A stretch of DNA of 64,000 bases, from contig NC_064822.1 of assembly GCF_024166365.1 (NCBI RefSeq), forward strand, positions 103,598,823 to 103,662,822, in the 5' to 3' direction. Under the pieces are notes generated by a model. The model saw nothing but the letters and a program-made list of their open reading frames with translations, was not told where the DNA came from and did not search any database. Position numbers and translations under genes: made by a program. Origin of the DNA: Elephas maximus indicus. Taxonomy: Eukaryota > Chordata > Mammalia > Proboscidea > Elephantidae. This document shows, in pieces, positions 10,586-22,572 of this stretch. Every line of letters starts with the position of its first letter. The stretch's first letter is position 1.

Positions 10586-10769
10586 GTGACTCAATACCTG
10601 ATACACTTCAGTAAATGCTTCTCTAAATAAGTCTTAATCACTAAGCATGCAAATTTGTATAGAGCTATTGTGTAATTTGAAATATATCTGAATTCATTAT
10701 ACAAGAAAGATTTGATTGTTAGGTTTAGACAAATGACTTGTTATTGGATTTCTTTCCTTTAAATATGTT

Positions 10770-12410
10770 ATTTTTATTTACTCATCAACTCACATGTAAA
10801 CAGCAAATTAACCTGGGTGAAATTGCCCAAGAATTACAGAGAGAAACGAAACACCCAGGGTATCAACTGAAAAATATTTCTTATAAAGAAACAGTTAAAT
10901 ACCCATTGTTTTCTCTGTCTCCTAGGAACTTTTTAATGAAGACTTCACATTTGATTGTCTTAGTCATTGCTTCAACCCAAAAGTTCCAAAGACCACACTT
11001 AAAAGAACCCTACTGGTATTTATAAAATTGCTTCATTCTTGACTACAGTGTCTGACTTCAAGTTCTGACTTCGGGGAATAACTAGCATTGCCTCAGCCGT
11101 CCTCTGGGCCACCACTGATGCCCATGAGTCAAACCACATGCTTCCTAAGCACACCTGCTCAGAGGGCTAGTTAGACCATAGTACCCTATATATGGCAGGA
11201 ACAAGAAAATCAGAGGAACAAATGAAGAGATGCCAGGGTGATGGTATTTGAGACCATTTGAAAAAAAAAAAAAAAGAACTCTCATGTGGCCATTTCACTT
11301 AAATAGTGAAGAATCCAAGAAAACATTTCATTATTACCAGAATTTTATAAGCTTAATCTTAAAGCTGGGTATGGAAAATACATTCTCTATAATATTTATT
11401 CTACTAATTGAATCAAATACAGACCATGCAGCCACATCAAGGACTAGATTGTCTTTTGTAGAAGATGTGCAGGTAATATATATTTGAGTTATGGAAAGGG
11501 AATGGGGATGTGTGGCTGGCTGAACAGTTGAAAAGTAGGGAATCAAAGTTGCCCTTTGGTTTGGCTTTGGGATTATTGGGAACAGGGCAACAAAGGACTG
11601 GCCAGGACCAGGAAACAGACTTGGCTACCATGATAAATCCTATAGGGGACTAAAAGGTGTGATTCTTGCATAACAGATCATAGCTGGAACTGTTGGCTAA
11701 CATTCAGTGTCCAAAATGACAGAGCATTTTATAAACCAGATCTGAAAGTTGGGGCAAAACCAAAGTCAAGGGACATGGACGAGTCCAGCCCTTGAATACT
11801 GAGAAGAGTTTTGAGATGAAGGTCAAATGCTGAATGCAAATATCTAAACAACTGAGATACACAAGACTGAATGTTCTATGTCCCTCTATTTTAAGAAGGC
11901 GTCTTAGATTCTGTAAAGAAAAATTATTAATTAACAACCTCTTTCTGTGAGGGCAGGGAACAGCAACTGCTGGTAGTTCTATAATAATTTAGGTGTCTTG
12001 GCAAGCTATCAAAGTTCTTGGAGCACGGGTTCCTGAAATTCTACTGCTTCTTTCCCCCTTTCCTACTCTGCTGGGTGAGTGGTCCATGTCATGATAGTAC
12101 CTTAAATCCACTGCTCCATATATGCCTAGGGACTGGACCCTTTACAAGGTGCACATGCATTCCAGAAAGTGATTTCAGTGCTGGACTTTGGGAGTCCATC
12201 TTCTCTTTCCCTGTCCTCTCTTGAGACTTGCTGCCCTTCACTTCTAAGTGACATTAGCCTCAGTAACTTCAAGGTACTTAGTCCTTCTAAAGGGAAGGCT
12301 CCATTGTGATTCCAAATACCAAAGTGGCTTTCAGCTGGAGAAGAAGGAGACCAGTGATTTCAACTGCTTTCCCTTTTCCTAAAAAGTAGGAATAACAAGA
12401 ACAGCTTTCA
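10770..12410 (+). other. Conserved OR upstream block, unit 2
   Basis: Counterpart of 2090-3720. The TATA/CArG-like CCTATATATGGCAG is at 11185-11198. An A-run at about 11263-11275 is private to this unit. A GGGTGAGTGG near 12072, like GGGTGAGTTG in unit 4 (about 30652), could serve as a splice donor, whereas units 1 and 3 have GGCTGAGTTG there. No protein-coding signal was seen. Confidence 0.4.
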
Positions 12411-12529
12411 CTCTGATAGAGGATTATCCTTCATGGGGATTTATTATTTTTCTCAGGCTACAATTATGATTTCAAATAATAATGATAATAATTTTTGCTC
12501 AGCAATATTGTAGCGGTTTTTAAAATGTA

Positions 12530-12658
12530 CTTTATATATTATCATATTTAATTCTCATAAAACCCAAACAGGGTGGTATGTTATTCCAATTTTAAGAACG
12601 TAAACAAAGACCCAAGAGCCTACATCCTTAGTCGTTGTACCACATTGTCTACCCACAT
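12530..12658 (-). mobile_element. MIR SINE fragment, unit 2
   Basis: Counterpart of 4125-4268, same orientation and internal deletion. Confidence 0.55.
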
Positions 12659-13091
12659 TTTGGGCTCCAGTTATTGAGAAGTGCCTATTCTTTTATCACA
12701 CAATACCTTGCTATTTCTCAATCCTGATCCTTTCAATAGACTGCCACCATAATGATATAAATGTACATCCATTCCCTGGCTCCTTTGAGAGATCATACTC
12801 ACCTTTAAAATTTTCCTTAGCTACCTTCAATGTGCTCACATTACTGACTTGTTCTAAATCACACTTGGCACTCCCATTACAGTTAATCAACTTTGATTTA
12901 ATTGCTCGTTTTTTACTTTTGTGTTCTTCTTTGAACTATGATTTTCTAAAGTATAAGCATTGTATCTTACCTATCTTTATGTTCCAAGTGACTGGCACAA
13001 AGCCTGGCCCATATTTTCTGGATGATTGTTATATTAAATGAAAATCAATGTAGTGTGAGAATTGATTGGAGGACAATAGGTATCTCACTGC

Positions 13092-13115
13092 CATGTTTTT
13101 CTGTCTCATTTTTAG
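13092..13115 (+). promoter_or_regulatory. Splice acceptor of the OR coding exon, unit 2
   Basis: TTTTTCTGTCTCATTTTTAG ends 16 bases before the ATG, as in the other units. Confidence 0.65.
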
Positions 13116-13131
13116 GGATAAAACTTTGTAA

Positions 13132-14070
13132 ATGGCCTCGAGGAACCACAGCACCATCACCGAGTTCATCTTCCTTGGGCTGTCTCCTGACCCCAAGATC
13201 CAGGCTCTACTCTTTGTGCTCTTCCTGGGCATTTACCTCCTGACAATGCTGGGGAATCTGATAATGCTGCTGGTCATCAGGACTGATTCTCACCTCCACA
13301 CACCCATGTACTTCTTCCTGAGTCACCTCTCTTTTATTGATCTCTGCTTCTCTACGGTCACCGTGCCCAAAATGCTGGAGGACCTTCTATGTCAGAAGAA
13401 AGCCATCTCAGTAAAGGGTTGCCTGGCTCAAATATTCTTTCTGCTTGCCACTGGAGGGACTGAAATCTGTCTCCTCTCAGTGATGGCCTATGACCGCTAT
13501 GCTGCCATCTGCCACCCTCTGCTCTATGACCAGATGATGAGTGAACAGCGGTGTGTGCAGCTTGTGTGGGGCTCATGGGGTTTGAGCTTTCTGGACACAG
13601 TCATCAATGTTTCTCTGGCAATGAAAATGGATTTCTGTGATACCTACATCATCCCACACTACAGCTGTGAGTTGCCCTCTATCTTCCTTCTGTCTTGCTC
13701 TAATGTCTCCACCAACTTCCTTGTCATGCTCTGCTCTATTATACCACATGGACTCATAACTTTGTTTTTAATATTTTTCTCATATGTCTGCATCATCTTC
13801 ACCATCCTTAGCAATACCTCCACTTCCGGTAGAAAAAAGGCATTCTCCACGTGCTCCTCCCACCTCACTGCAGTGATCTTCTTCTATGTGTCAACTTTCC
13901 TCCGCTATTTCATGCCAACCTCAGGCTCTCCCCTTGAGTTGATCTTCTCTGTGCAGTATGGTGTCATGACTCCCATGCTAAACCCCCTCATCTACAGCCT
14001 GAAGAACAAGGAGGTGAAGGCAGCTGTGAGAAGAACACTGGGGAAGTGTTTACATCGTTTTCAATGGTAG
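13132..14070 (+). CDS. Olfactory receptor, OR8S/OR8T-like, intact
   Basis: Complete 312-residue class II odorant receptor. In order: glycosylation site NHS (5-7), TM1 with GN (41-42), LHTPMYFFLS before TM2 (55-64), TM2 Asp (70), TM3 cysteine (97), MAYDRYAAICHPL (118-130) at the end of TM3, second extracellular loop cysteines (169, 179, 189), SY in TM5 (217-218), KAFSTCSSHL (236-245) at TM6 and PMLNPLIYSLKN (281-292) in TM7. The length is typical of the family. Every hallmark I know for ORs is present, so this copy probably encodes a working receptor signalling through Golf in olfactory neurons; the ligand is unknown. It shares DQMM after the DRY region with the unit 3 gene but SYVCI in TM5 with the unit 1 gene. 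AATAAA follows the stop directly. Confidence 0.95.
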   Translation: MASRNHSTITEFIFLGLSPDPKIQALLFVLFLGIYLLTMLGNLIMLLVIRTDSHLHTPMYFFLSHLSFIDLCFSTVTVPKMLEDLLCQKKAISVKGCLAQIFFLLATGGTEICLLSVMAYDRYAAICHPLLYDQMMSEQRCVQLVWGSWGLSFLDTVINVSLAMKMDFCDTYIIPHYSCELPSIFLLSCSNVSTNFLVMLCSIIPHGLITLFLIFFSYVCIIFTILSNTSTSGRKKAFSTCSSHLTAVIFFYVSTFLRYFMPTSGSPLELIFSVQYGVMTPMLNPLIYSLKNKEVKAAVRRTLGKCLHRFQW

Positions 14071-14254
14071 AATAAAGAAAGGTCATGATGGGGAATTCAG
14101 AGAGAAATTCTTGTAGCAAGACACTGAGGAGAATGTCCTGACTGTTCATTTATCAAATTTGGCAAAATAAATCAGAAATACCTAAGAAAGCAACACAGAC
14201 CCAATATAGAGCATAACGTTAAGCTCAATTCCAGTCAGAGGCAAAAAAAAAATG

Positions 14255-14300
14255 TGCATATTTGTTTGTGTGCATGTGTGTTTTCGTGTGTGTGTGTATG
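14255..14300. repeat. TG microsatellite, unit 2
   Basis: Short interrupted TG tract at the position matching 5812-5868. Confidence 0.85.
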
Positions 14301-15006
14301 AAGTTTGTTTTGGTGTAAATTATCTATCATTATTTGTAGTTAAGTTTGAGAAAGGCACTGAAAGCTATAGTTTTTCTAAATAGAAAAGTACCTGAATCTT
14401 TTGTGATGAAAAGTCTTAATAAGTTCATAGGGACATAGGGTAATGAGGCCTGGTTAGAGTGGCAGGAAGAGAAATTAATGAGTCACCCTGATAGGAATGA
14501 AACCCTCCCAGATGTTTGCTGTTACATAGAGCTTAATCTGGGAACGAATACCTTTGGAGAAAACCACTTCTACCATAACCGACCTGGTTGTACTCATTTC
14601 CCCATTTTAATTAGGCCCACAGACTCAGGAAAAAGGACACTCTTAGGAAAACAGGAAAGAAAACAGGACATTAAGAACCAAAATACCAGGATAATGCAGA
14701 ATCTGAGTGGATCTCATATAATCACTCGGCCAATGACTCTCTGAGTCTTCAGCTGAAGGACTGAAGTTCTTTTCAGAACTCTTACATAGGGCTCAAAGGG
14801 GGGACTTATGATGAAAGGAATGTGTGGGAGTGTTTCCAAATAAGCAGATACAGGTTAGATTCTGGGCAGATTTGCAAAATAGTACACATTTGGTGGCCTC
14901 TGCCTTCCCTTTGTGAATTCTTCCCAATTTTTGGTGCTCCTGCTTCTATCTAAGTGCCCAGCATCACACTATTTCCTTGTAGGAGTCTTACATTTACTTA
15001 GGTGAC

Positions 15007-15213
15007 CAAACCAAAAAAAAAAACCCCTTTGCTATCAAGTCAATTCTGACTCTAGTGACCCTATAGGATAGAGTAGAACTGCCCCATAGGGTTTCCAAGG
15101 CTGTAATCTTTATGATACCCTACTGCCACATCTTTCTCCCAAGGAATGGCTGATGGGTTCATACCTCTTTCAGTTAACAGTTGAGCGCTTAACCACTGCA
15201 CCACCAGGTCTCC
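15007..15213 (-). mobile_element. AfroSINE, long form, unit 2
   Basis: Reverse-strand SINE starting at the A-rich tail (CCAAACCAAAAAAAAAAACC) and ending at the inverted tRNA-like head (TTAACCACTGCACCACCAGG). Orthologous copies are in units 3 and 4, and a remnant is in unit 1, so the insertion predates the array. Confidence 0.85.
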
Positions 15214-15467
15214 TTTCTAAGTTGCCCAATTGTCTAGTAACAATCTGCTTAAACTGAATTATCCTAAATGTGCTTTATCCTAATTATACTTTTTTATAGT
15301 AGTACATTTATCTAGACTCTATCATCAAAGTTTTTCCAAATTTCATGTAGGAGAGAAACATTTGAGCCCATTTAGTATTTTAGGAGAGTTTTCTTTTCCC
15401 TTTTGGAGGATTTCAGAGATTATTAGTCAATTGATTCAAAGGCATTTCACCTTGAAATGATAATTTT

Positions 15468-16273
15468 TATTATTTTATATTAAATTTTTCATTGCATTAG
15501 GTGAAAACTTAAAGAGCATATTAGTTTCCTATTCAACAGAGTGTACAAAAAGTGTTTCCTGACATTGGTTTCATTCCCCACAATGTGTCAGCTCTTTCCC
15601 TATTTGGGTCCTAGATTCCCAGTTTCCTTTCCTCTTGATTTTTACCCCTTCTTCCCTTCTCATCTTTGCTTTTGGGCAAATGTTGCCCTTTAGATCTTGC
15701 ATAATTGATTATTCTAAGAAGAACGTTCTTCTCAGGTGTTATTGTATATTTTACGGGTCTGTCTATGGTTTGGCAGAAAAGGTGGTCTCTGCAAATAGCT
15801 TCAGTTCCGGGTCAGAAGGGCATCTTAGGGCTATAGTCTGGGAGGGTCCTCCAATCTCCGTCAGATTAGTAAGTCTGATCTTTTTTGTGAATTTGATTTT
15901 TTATTCTACAATTTTTCTCTTGCTCTGTCTAGGGCCCTATTTGTGATAACACTCAGAGGGGTTGGTAGCCAGGCACCACCAAGTTCTTCTGGTCTCTGGG
16001 TTGTATAGTGTGTGATTCCTATGGTCCTTTAGTCTGTTGTACTAACTACTCCTTTGAGTCTTTGGCTGTCTTCACTCTCCTTTGCTCCAGATGGTAAGAG
16101 ACCAATACTTGTATCATACGTGGCTGTTTTTAAGCTTTTAAGACCTCAGATGCAACTCACCGAAGTAGGATGCAGAACTCTTTCTTTATGAAATATGTTT
16201 AGCCAATTGACATAGATGTCTCCTGAGTCTATGGTCCTTTACCTTTGAGCCTAGGAACTTCCTCCAATGAGGC
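15468..16273 (-). mobile_element. L1 3' UTR fragment, unit 2
   Basis: About 800 bases of reverse-strand L1 3' UTR, 5'-truncated, with the inverted tail at its left end. Flanks GAAATGATAATTTTTA and GAAGTCACAACTTCTA resemble the target duplication seen more clearly in unit 3. Confidence 0.85.
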
Positions 16274-17539
16274 ATGAAGTCACAACTTCTAAATGCTTAT
16301 CAGTAGGCTATCTTTAATATGATATTCACCAAGCATATATTTAAAAAAACTGTTGCTTCCTTTTTTGTTTCTTTTACTCATATTTTATACATATTACCAC
16401 ATAAGAAATTATGGATCATTTTGGCACCTGCTCAATATTCAATTTTGAAAAATAAGGTATTGCTCTGTCAACAGCAAGTGTGACAGTATGGCATAAAAAA
16501 AAAAATACAACAAATACAATATGGCATTTGTTGATCCCTTTCAGTTACCTTTTCACTACATTAAAAACAAAAGGTTAACTAGTTCCTATTGTACTCATTG
16601 ATGTTAGCCAATATTTTCCAATTTTAAAGAATTTGAGTTTAAATTATCAAAAGTTTTCATACACAGAAATGATATGTCAATCTTCCCTGCTTTCATGAAA
16701 TCTTGTATTTATGAGTCATTTTCTTGGTACCTCCTTTACTTGACTTCAGGGAGGGAAGTCATCCAGGTCTCCCCCACAAGAAGAGGAGGAATTACAAATG
16801 TACCGCAATACCCCACAAGGGCTAGGGCATCAAGACTCCCTCTCTCTCCTCTAGTCCCTAGAATTCCTTTTATGTACTGTTAAGTATGTCTTGGGTATTG
16901 ATTCCAATAGTAGGTCTATTGTACCACCTGGAGTAAGCCAAGGGGATTAGTGTCTGGTCACAGTTGTCGGCAGATCTATTTAAAACAGGGAAACTTAACA
17001 TCTTTTCCACTGTGAGTCCTATTACCAATTCCACCCAACAGGAAAATTCCTATTGACGCATTACTATGCTTTTTTATGCCTAATAAAAGTCATGACAAGA
17101 TGTAGAATTTTAAATGCAGATTTTTTACATAAATTATATTGTCAGAACTTTTTATGTTAATGAAAACCCTTTGTAAATACCAGTTTTAATTATTTTAAGA
17201 ATCTATTAAGCATATATTCCAAACCGTACTTAGCAATTTTCCATTGTTGTAAATATTTTAATAGTTCACTATTGCAATTTATTTCCTCAAATATTTTAGA
17301 GTACAGTTCAAGGTAGCATTTTCACCTTTTAAGATAATATGCAATATATCTCTCTACAAAGTTTTTTTGGTATTTGTAATTAGACTACGAATTGGGATTA
17401 TTGGCTTAGTACATAAAATGTTTGTTAAGCATCTTGACAAATAAATATTGGCAGATAATTTTGCAGAGTTTTGTTTATCACCTTACTGTGATGCCCGCAA
17501 TGTATGTAAAGTCTCAGCCTCCCCAATGTACCTGTATTA

Positions 17540-18220
17540 GATACACTGCATTCAAAGAACAGACATGCCAATCAAATGCTTGCAAGAGATACAAATACAC
17601 GATTCCCAAAAGAAGAGATGGAATTGTCCAGTAAATATATAAAAAATATTCACTCTAGTGAATGTAAAATTAAGTTAAAATGTAATTTAATTTTTGATCA
17701 GTAATTTTAAGGAATGAATATTCTAGTAGTAGTCAATGTTAGAGAGACTCTAAAGAGGTAAGCACATTCATAAGTTCTAGCCAAAAGTGTAAACTGAGTC
17801 AACATTCCTGGATATGATGTGATACAATGTATCAGGAGCTTTCAAAAAAATTATTTACCTCAAAATTGTAGGTTAAAAAAAGTATTCAGACATTACATCC
17901 AATTTTAGGTCAAGCACTATTTATCAGAGAGTTAGTTACTCACGATAATAAAGAAACCTATATACTGTACTCTTTAACTGTTTCTTTTTTAACTGTTTAC
18001 CAGTTTGATTAAGTCATTTGATTAAGGTAAATAAATGCTATTGAGTACTATAATCCACATTTAGAAATAACAGTTAGAAATGTTTTTAATGTGAGTAAAG
18101 TCTACATATTAAAATGCTAATTTAAAGACACAAAACTAAATTTAGAGTTAATCCACCTTTTACCAATATTTAATGTGCGTATGAAATACCTGGGACTGTG
18201 ACTGAATGTAAATCCATGTT
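17540..18220 (+). mobile_element. Very old L1 remnant (L1M-type), unit 2
   Basis: Counterpart of 8780-9430; equally decayed, no coding frame. Confidence 0.45.
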
Positions 18221-18225
18221 TAGTA

Positions 18226-18305
18226 AATCTGGCCTGCGGCTTAAGGCTCTGCATTTCTAACAAGTACCCCGATGTGTTAATAATGCTGGTCTGTAGACTA
18301 TATTT
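18226..18305. mobile_element. MER5A-like fragment, unit 2
   Basis: Counterpart of 9438-9520, with CTCTGCATTTCTAACAAG. Confidence 0.6.
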
Positions 18306-18342
18306 GAATATCAAGGGAGTAATCAATTTTAAGAATGAAATT

Positions 18343-18412
18343 AACTAGATAGACAGACTGACAGATAGATAAATAGATATATAGACAAGACAAAACAATA
18401 GACAGATAGTTT
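18343..18412. repeat. GATA/GACA-type microsatellite, unit 2
   Basis: Imperfect AGATAGACAGACTGACAGAT repeat, longer than in unit 1. Confidence 0.75.
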
Positions 18413-18847
18413 TAAAGGAAAAATACCTAAATACCAGCGTATTCTCTAAATGTGATAAGAGGGCATTTTATTTTATTTATGTGTTTACTTAAGCCTGGGC
18501 TACTTTTATTCTAACACCTTTTTTCCTTAATTTAGTAGGTACTCAATATAGAAACATAGCAAATTCTCTTGAAAAGAGTAAATAACAGAAATAGTACATA
18601 ATACTGTCCATTCAAAGTAACTACTATTTATACTTAGCGCATATTTTTCATATAAAGATATATATAAAAATATATAAACATATGCGTACATGATTCATAT
18701 ACAATTCTCTTAGATTTTTATATATATAACTTTTATGAAATAAGTGAAATAAAACTAATTCAAATTTTGCATAGGTTTCCTATACAGAAACAACATTTTA
18801 GATCTGAGCTGTTCAGGGGGTACCTGATAACCATTTGTGGCCATTTA

Positions 18848-19372
18848 AATATGTGGCAGTCTTCTTCCATGAAGTTTTGTTGTTGTTATTAGATGCAGTT
18901 GACTCATAGCGAACCTAGGTGCAACAGAGTAGAATAGTGTCTGGTCCTGTGCCATCCTCAAAATCGTTGTTAAGCTTGAGCCCACTGTTGCAGCTACTTT
19001 GTCAATCCATCTCTTTGAGGGTCGTCCTCTTGTTCACTGACCCCCCACTTTACCCAGCATGATATCCTTCCCTAGTGACTGGTACCTCCTGATAACATGT
19101 CAAAAGTACATGGGACAAATTCTTGCCATTCTTGCTTCTAAGCCACATTCTGGCTGTACTTCTATACTCAGATTTGTTCATTCTTCTGGCAGTCCACTGT
19201 ATGGTCAATATTCTTGGCCAACACCATAATTCTAACACATCAGTTCTTCTTTGTTCTTCCTTATTCATCATTGCCCATAAAGATTTAGAGCCTTGGAAAT
19301 TCTATGGGGCAGCTCTATTATGTCCTATAGGATCAGTATGAGTCCGAATCCACTAGAAGGCAGTGGGATTTT
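18848..19372 (+). mobile_element. AfroSINE fragment split by RTE1 3' end (unit 3)
   Basis: Same nest as at 1361-1895 and very close to it. RTE1 spans about 18878-19273; the CCATAAAGATTT junction lies near 19275. Confidence 0.7.
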
Positions 19373-19569
19373 TATTGTGACTCAAGACGTGTTAAGCCCA
19401 GAAAGGCTTCTCTAATAAATCTTAATCACTAAACATGCAAATTTCTATAGAGCTATTGTGCAATTTGAAATATATATGGGTTCATCATACAAGAAATATT
19501 TGGTAGCTAGGTTTAGGCAAATGACTAGTTATTGGATTTCTTTCCTTTGAATTTGTTTTTATTTTTAAT

Positions 19570-21230
19570 TTGTTATTTTTATTTACTCATAAACTCACAT
19601 GTACACAGCAAATGAACCTGGGTGAAATTGTCTGATAATCGTAGAGAGAAAACAAAACAGAGTATCAGCTAAAAAATATTTATTTTCTTATAAAGATAAC
19701 ACCCATTGCTTTCTCTGTCTCCTGTGAATTCTTTTTCAGGAGTTCACATTTGATTGTCCTAGTCATGGCTTCAACTCAGAAATTCCAAAGACCACACTTA
19801 AAAGAATCCTACTGGTATTTATAAAATTACTTCATTCTTGACTGCAGTGTCTGACTTCAGGTTGTGACTACAGGGAATAACTAACACTGCCTCAGCTGTC
19901 CTCTGGGCTACCACCAATGCCTATGAGTCAACCCATAAGCTTCCTAAGCACACCTGCTCTGAGGGTTAATTAGACCGTAGTATACTTTTTTTTTATACTA
20001 TATATATGGCAGGGACAAGCAGAGTAACAAATGAAGAGATGCCAGGGTGATGGTGTTTGAGACCATTTGAAAGAAAGAACTCTCAGGTGGCCATTTTACG
20101 TCAATAGTGAAGAATCCAAGAAAACATTTCATGATCATAAGAATTTTATAACCTCAATCATGAAGCCAGGCATGCATAGAAAATACATTCTCAACAAATT
20201 TTATTCTAGTAGTAGAATCAGATACAAGACCTTGCAGTCACAACAAGGAGTGGATTGTCTTTTGGAAAAGATGTGCGGGTAGTATGTATTTGAATTATGG
20301 AAAGGGGATGGAGATGTGTTGCTGGCTGAACAGTTGAAAACTAGGGACTCAAAGTTCCCCTTGGCTGGGTTTTGGGATTATTGGGAACAGGGCAGCAAAG
20401 GGATGGCCAGGACCAGGAAATGGACTTGTCTACCATGATAAATCCTACAGGTGGCCAAAAGGTGCCACCCTTGCACAAGGGATCACAGCTGAAGCTGATG
20501 GCTAACATTTGGTGTTCATAATGTCAGAGCTTTTTATAAACCAGACCTGAAAGTTGGGGCAAAACCAAAGTCAAGGGACATAGAAGAGTCCAGCCCTTGA
20601 ATGCTAAGAAGAGTCTTGGGATGAACACAAATATCTGCACAACTGAGATATACAGAACTGAATGTTCTACATCCCTCTATTTTAAGAAGGCATCTGAGAT
20701 TCTGTAAAGAAAAATTCTTTATTAAGAACCTCTTTCTGTAGGGGCAGGGAGCAGCAGCTTCTGATGGTTCCATAATAATTAAGGTGTCCTGGCAAGCTAT
20801 CAAAGTTCCAGGAGCTTGGGTTCCTAAAGTTCTACTCCTCCTTTTCATCTTTCCTACTCTGCCTGGCTGAGTTGTCCATGTTGCAGATGCTGGCATGGTA
20901 CTACAATCCCCTCCTCCTTATTTGCCTAGGGGCTTGGCCCTTTATAAGGTGCACATCCATTCCAGAAAGTGATTTCAGTGCTGGACTTAGGGCGTCCATC
21001 TTCCCTTTCCCTTGTCCTTTCTTGAGACTGGCTGCCCTTTACTTCTGAGTGAAATTACCCTCAGTAACTTCAAGTATTTAGTGCTTCTAAGGGGAAAGCT
21101 CCACTGAGCTTCATAATGCCAAACTGCCCTTAAACTTGGGAGGATGAAAAAGGAGAGCAGACACCTTTAGTAATTTCAAATGGCTATTATACTACTTTCC
21201 CTAAAAAGTGACAACTGTGACAAGAACAGC
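19570..21230 (+). other. Conserved OR upstream block, unit 3
   Basis: Counterpart of 2090-3720. The TATA/CArG-like core is extended to CTATATATATGGCAG at 19998-20012, which breaks the CArG form but keeps a TATA-like run. The part 20728-20806 is the closest match I found to the inverted filler in unit 1. Confidence 0.4.
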
Positions 21231-21258
21231 TTTAGCTTGATAGGGGATTATCCTACAA

Positions 21259-21571
21259 GTTGTTATTGTTCTTCTTAGGTGCTGTCCAGCCAATTCTGAC
21301 TCATAGCAAACCTGTGCACAATGGAACAAAACACTAACAGGTCCCTGGTCATCCTCACAATTGTTGCTATGCTTGAGCCCATTGTTGTAGCCACTATGTC
21401 AATCCATCAGTTCTTCTCGTTTTTGATGACCCTCTATTTTACCAACAAGATGTGCTTCTCCAGCTACTGATCCCTTCTGTTAACAAGTTCAAAGTATGTG
21501 AGACAGAGTCTTGCTATGCTTGCTTCTAAGGATTATTCTGGTTGTACTTCTTCCAAGACAGATTAATAAAT
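21259..21571 (-). mobile_element. RTE1 LINE 3' end, unit 3
   Basis: Same insertion as 3763-4073 in unit 1: GTTGTTATTG tail on the left and the same 5' truncation point after CAAGACAGATTAATAAATC. Absent from units 2 and 4. Confidence 0.8.
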
Positions 21572-21639
21572 CTTGCATGAGGATTTATTAATAATGATGA
21601 TAATAATAATGATAATTTAAATTGAGCAATATTGTATAA

Positions 21640-21782
21640 GTTTTTAAAATGTGCTTTATTATGTTACCATGTTTAATTCTCATAAAACCCTGACAGTGTG
21701 GTATATTATTCCAATTTTAAGAATGTAAACAAAGACGCAAGAGCCTATATCCTTAGTCATTGCACCACGTTGTCTACCCACA
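21640..21782 (-). mobile_element. MIR SINE fragment, unit 3
   Basis: Counterpart of 4125-4268. Confidence 0.55.
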
Positions 21783-21821
21783 TTTTGGGCTTCATTATTA
21801 AGAAATACCCGTGTTTTACCA

Positions 21822-22060
21822 GATGCATGAGACCAAATGAGCAGCTCCTCTTGGGAGGCAGGATAAGGCAGAAAAGGACAAGAATTGGTTAAAGGACACA
21901 GGAAACCTGGGGTGGAAAGGGTGAGTGTGCTGTCATATTGTGGGGGTTGCAACTAATGTCACAAAACAAGTGGTGTAGAAATTTTTGTGTGAGAAATTAA
22001 CTTGAGCTGTAAACTTTCACCTAAAGCACAATAACAAATAAATTGCCTATGTAATTGAAA
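21822..22060 (+). mobile_element. L1 3'-end fragment just upstream of OR, unit 3
   Basis: Same fragment as 4313-4544. Left flank AAATACCCGTGTTTTACC and right flank AAATACCCATCTTTTATC (about 22118) look like an old target duplication, so the inserted tract may run on to about 22117. Units 2 and 4 have one copy of this site and no insertion. Confidence 0.75.
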
Positions 22061-22532
22061 CAATAAAATAGTCACTGAGAACTACGTTAGGAACTCTGAG
22101 CAAAAGAAAGAAAGAAAATACCCATCTTTTATCAAAAATACCTTGCTATTCTCTATTCTGTTACTTTAACTAGACTGCTACCTCATATAAATGGGCTTCC
22201 ATTCCCTGACTCCTTTGGGACATCATCCAAACACCTTGGTGTTGAGTCAATGATCCTTTAAAAATTATCTTAGCTACCTTCAATGTGCTGACATTACTGA
22301 CTTGTTCTTAATCACACTTGGAGCTCCCATAACAGTTAATCACACTTTGATTTTAATTGCTTGTGTTTTGAACTACATTTTTTTTTTTTAAGTACACGCA
22401 TTATATCTTATCCATCTTTATGTTCCGAGGGACTGCCACAAAATTTAGCCCATATTTTCTAAATGATTGTGATATTAAACAAAAATCAATGTAGTGTGAA
22501 AATTGGTTGGAAGATGATAGAAATCTCACTGC

Positions 22533-22556
22533 CATGTTTTTCTGTCTCATTTTTAG
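22533..22556 (+). promoter_or_regulatory. Splice acceptor of the OR coding exon, unit 3
   Basis: TTTTTCTGTCTCATTTTTAG ends 16 bases before the ATG, identical to unit 2. Confidence 0.65.
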
Positions 22557-22572
22557 GGATAAAACTCTGTAA

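Larger units (their letters stand above)
9870..18670 (+). repeat. Tandem OR unit 2
   Basis: About 8.8 kb, collinear with units 1, 3 and 4. It lacks the upstream RTE1 and L1 insertions of units 1 and 3 but carries the downstream L1 of units 1-3. Its OR gene is the best preserved of the four. DNA between listed elements is unit sequence without a recognised gene. Confidence 0.85.

Noticed and set aside
13358-13868. Reverse-strand frames under the OR exons
   Set aside because: They are antisense shadows of the receptor frames with no similarity of their own.
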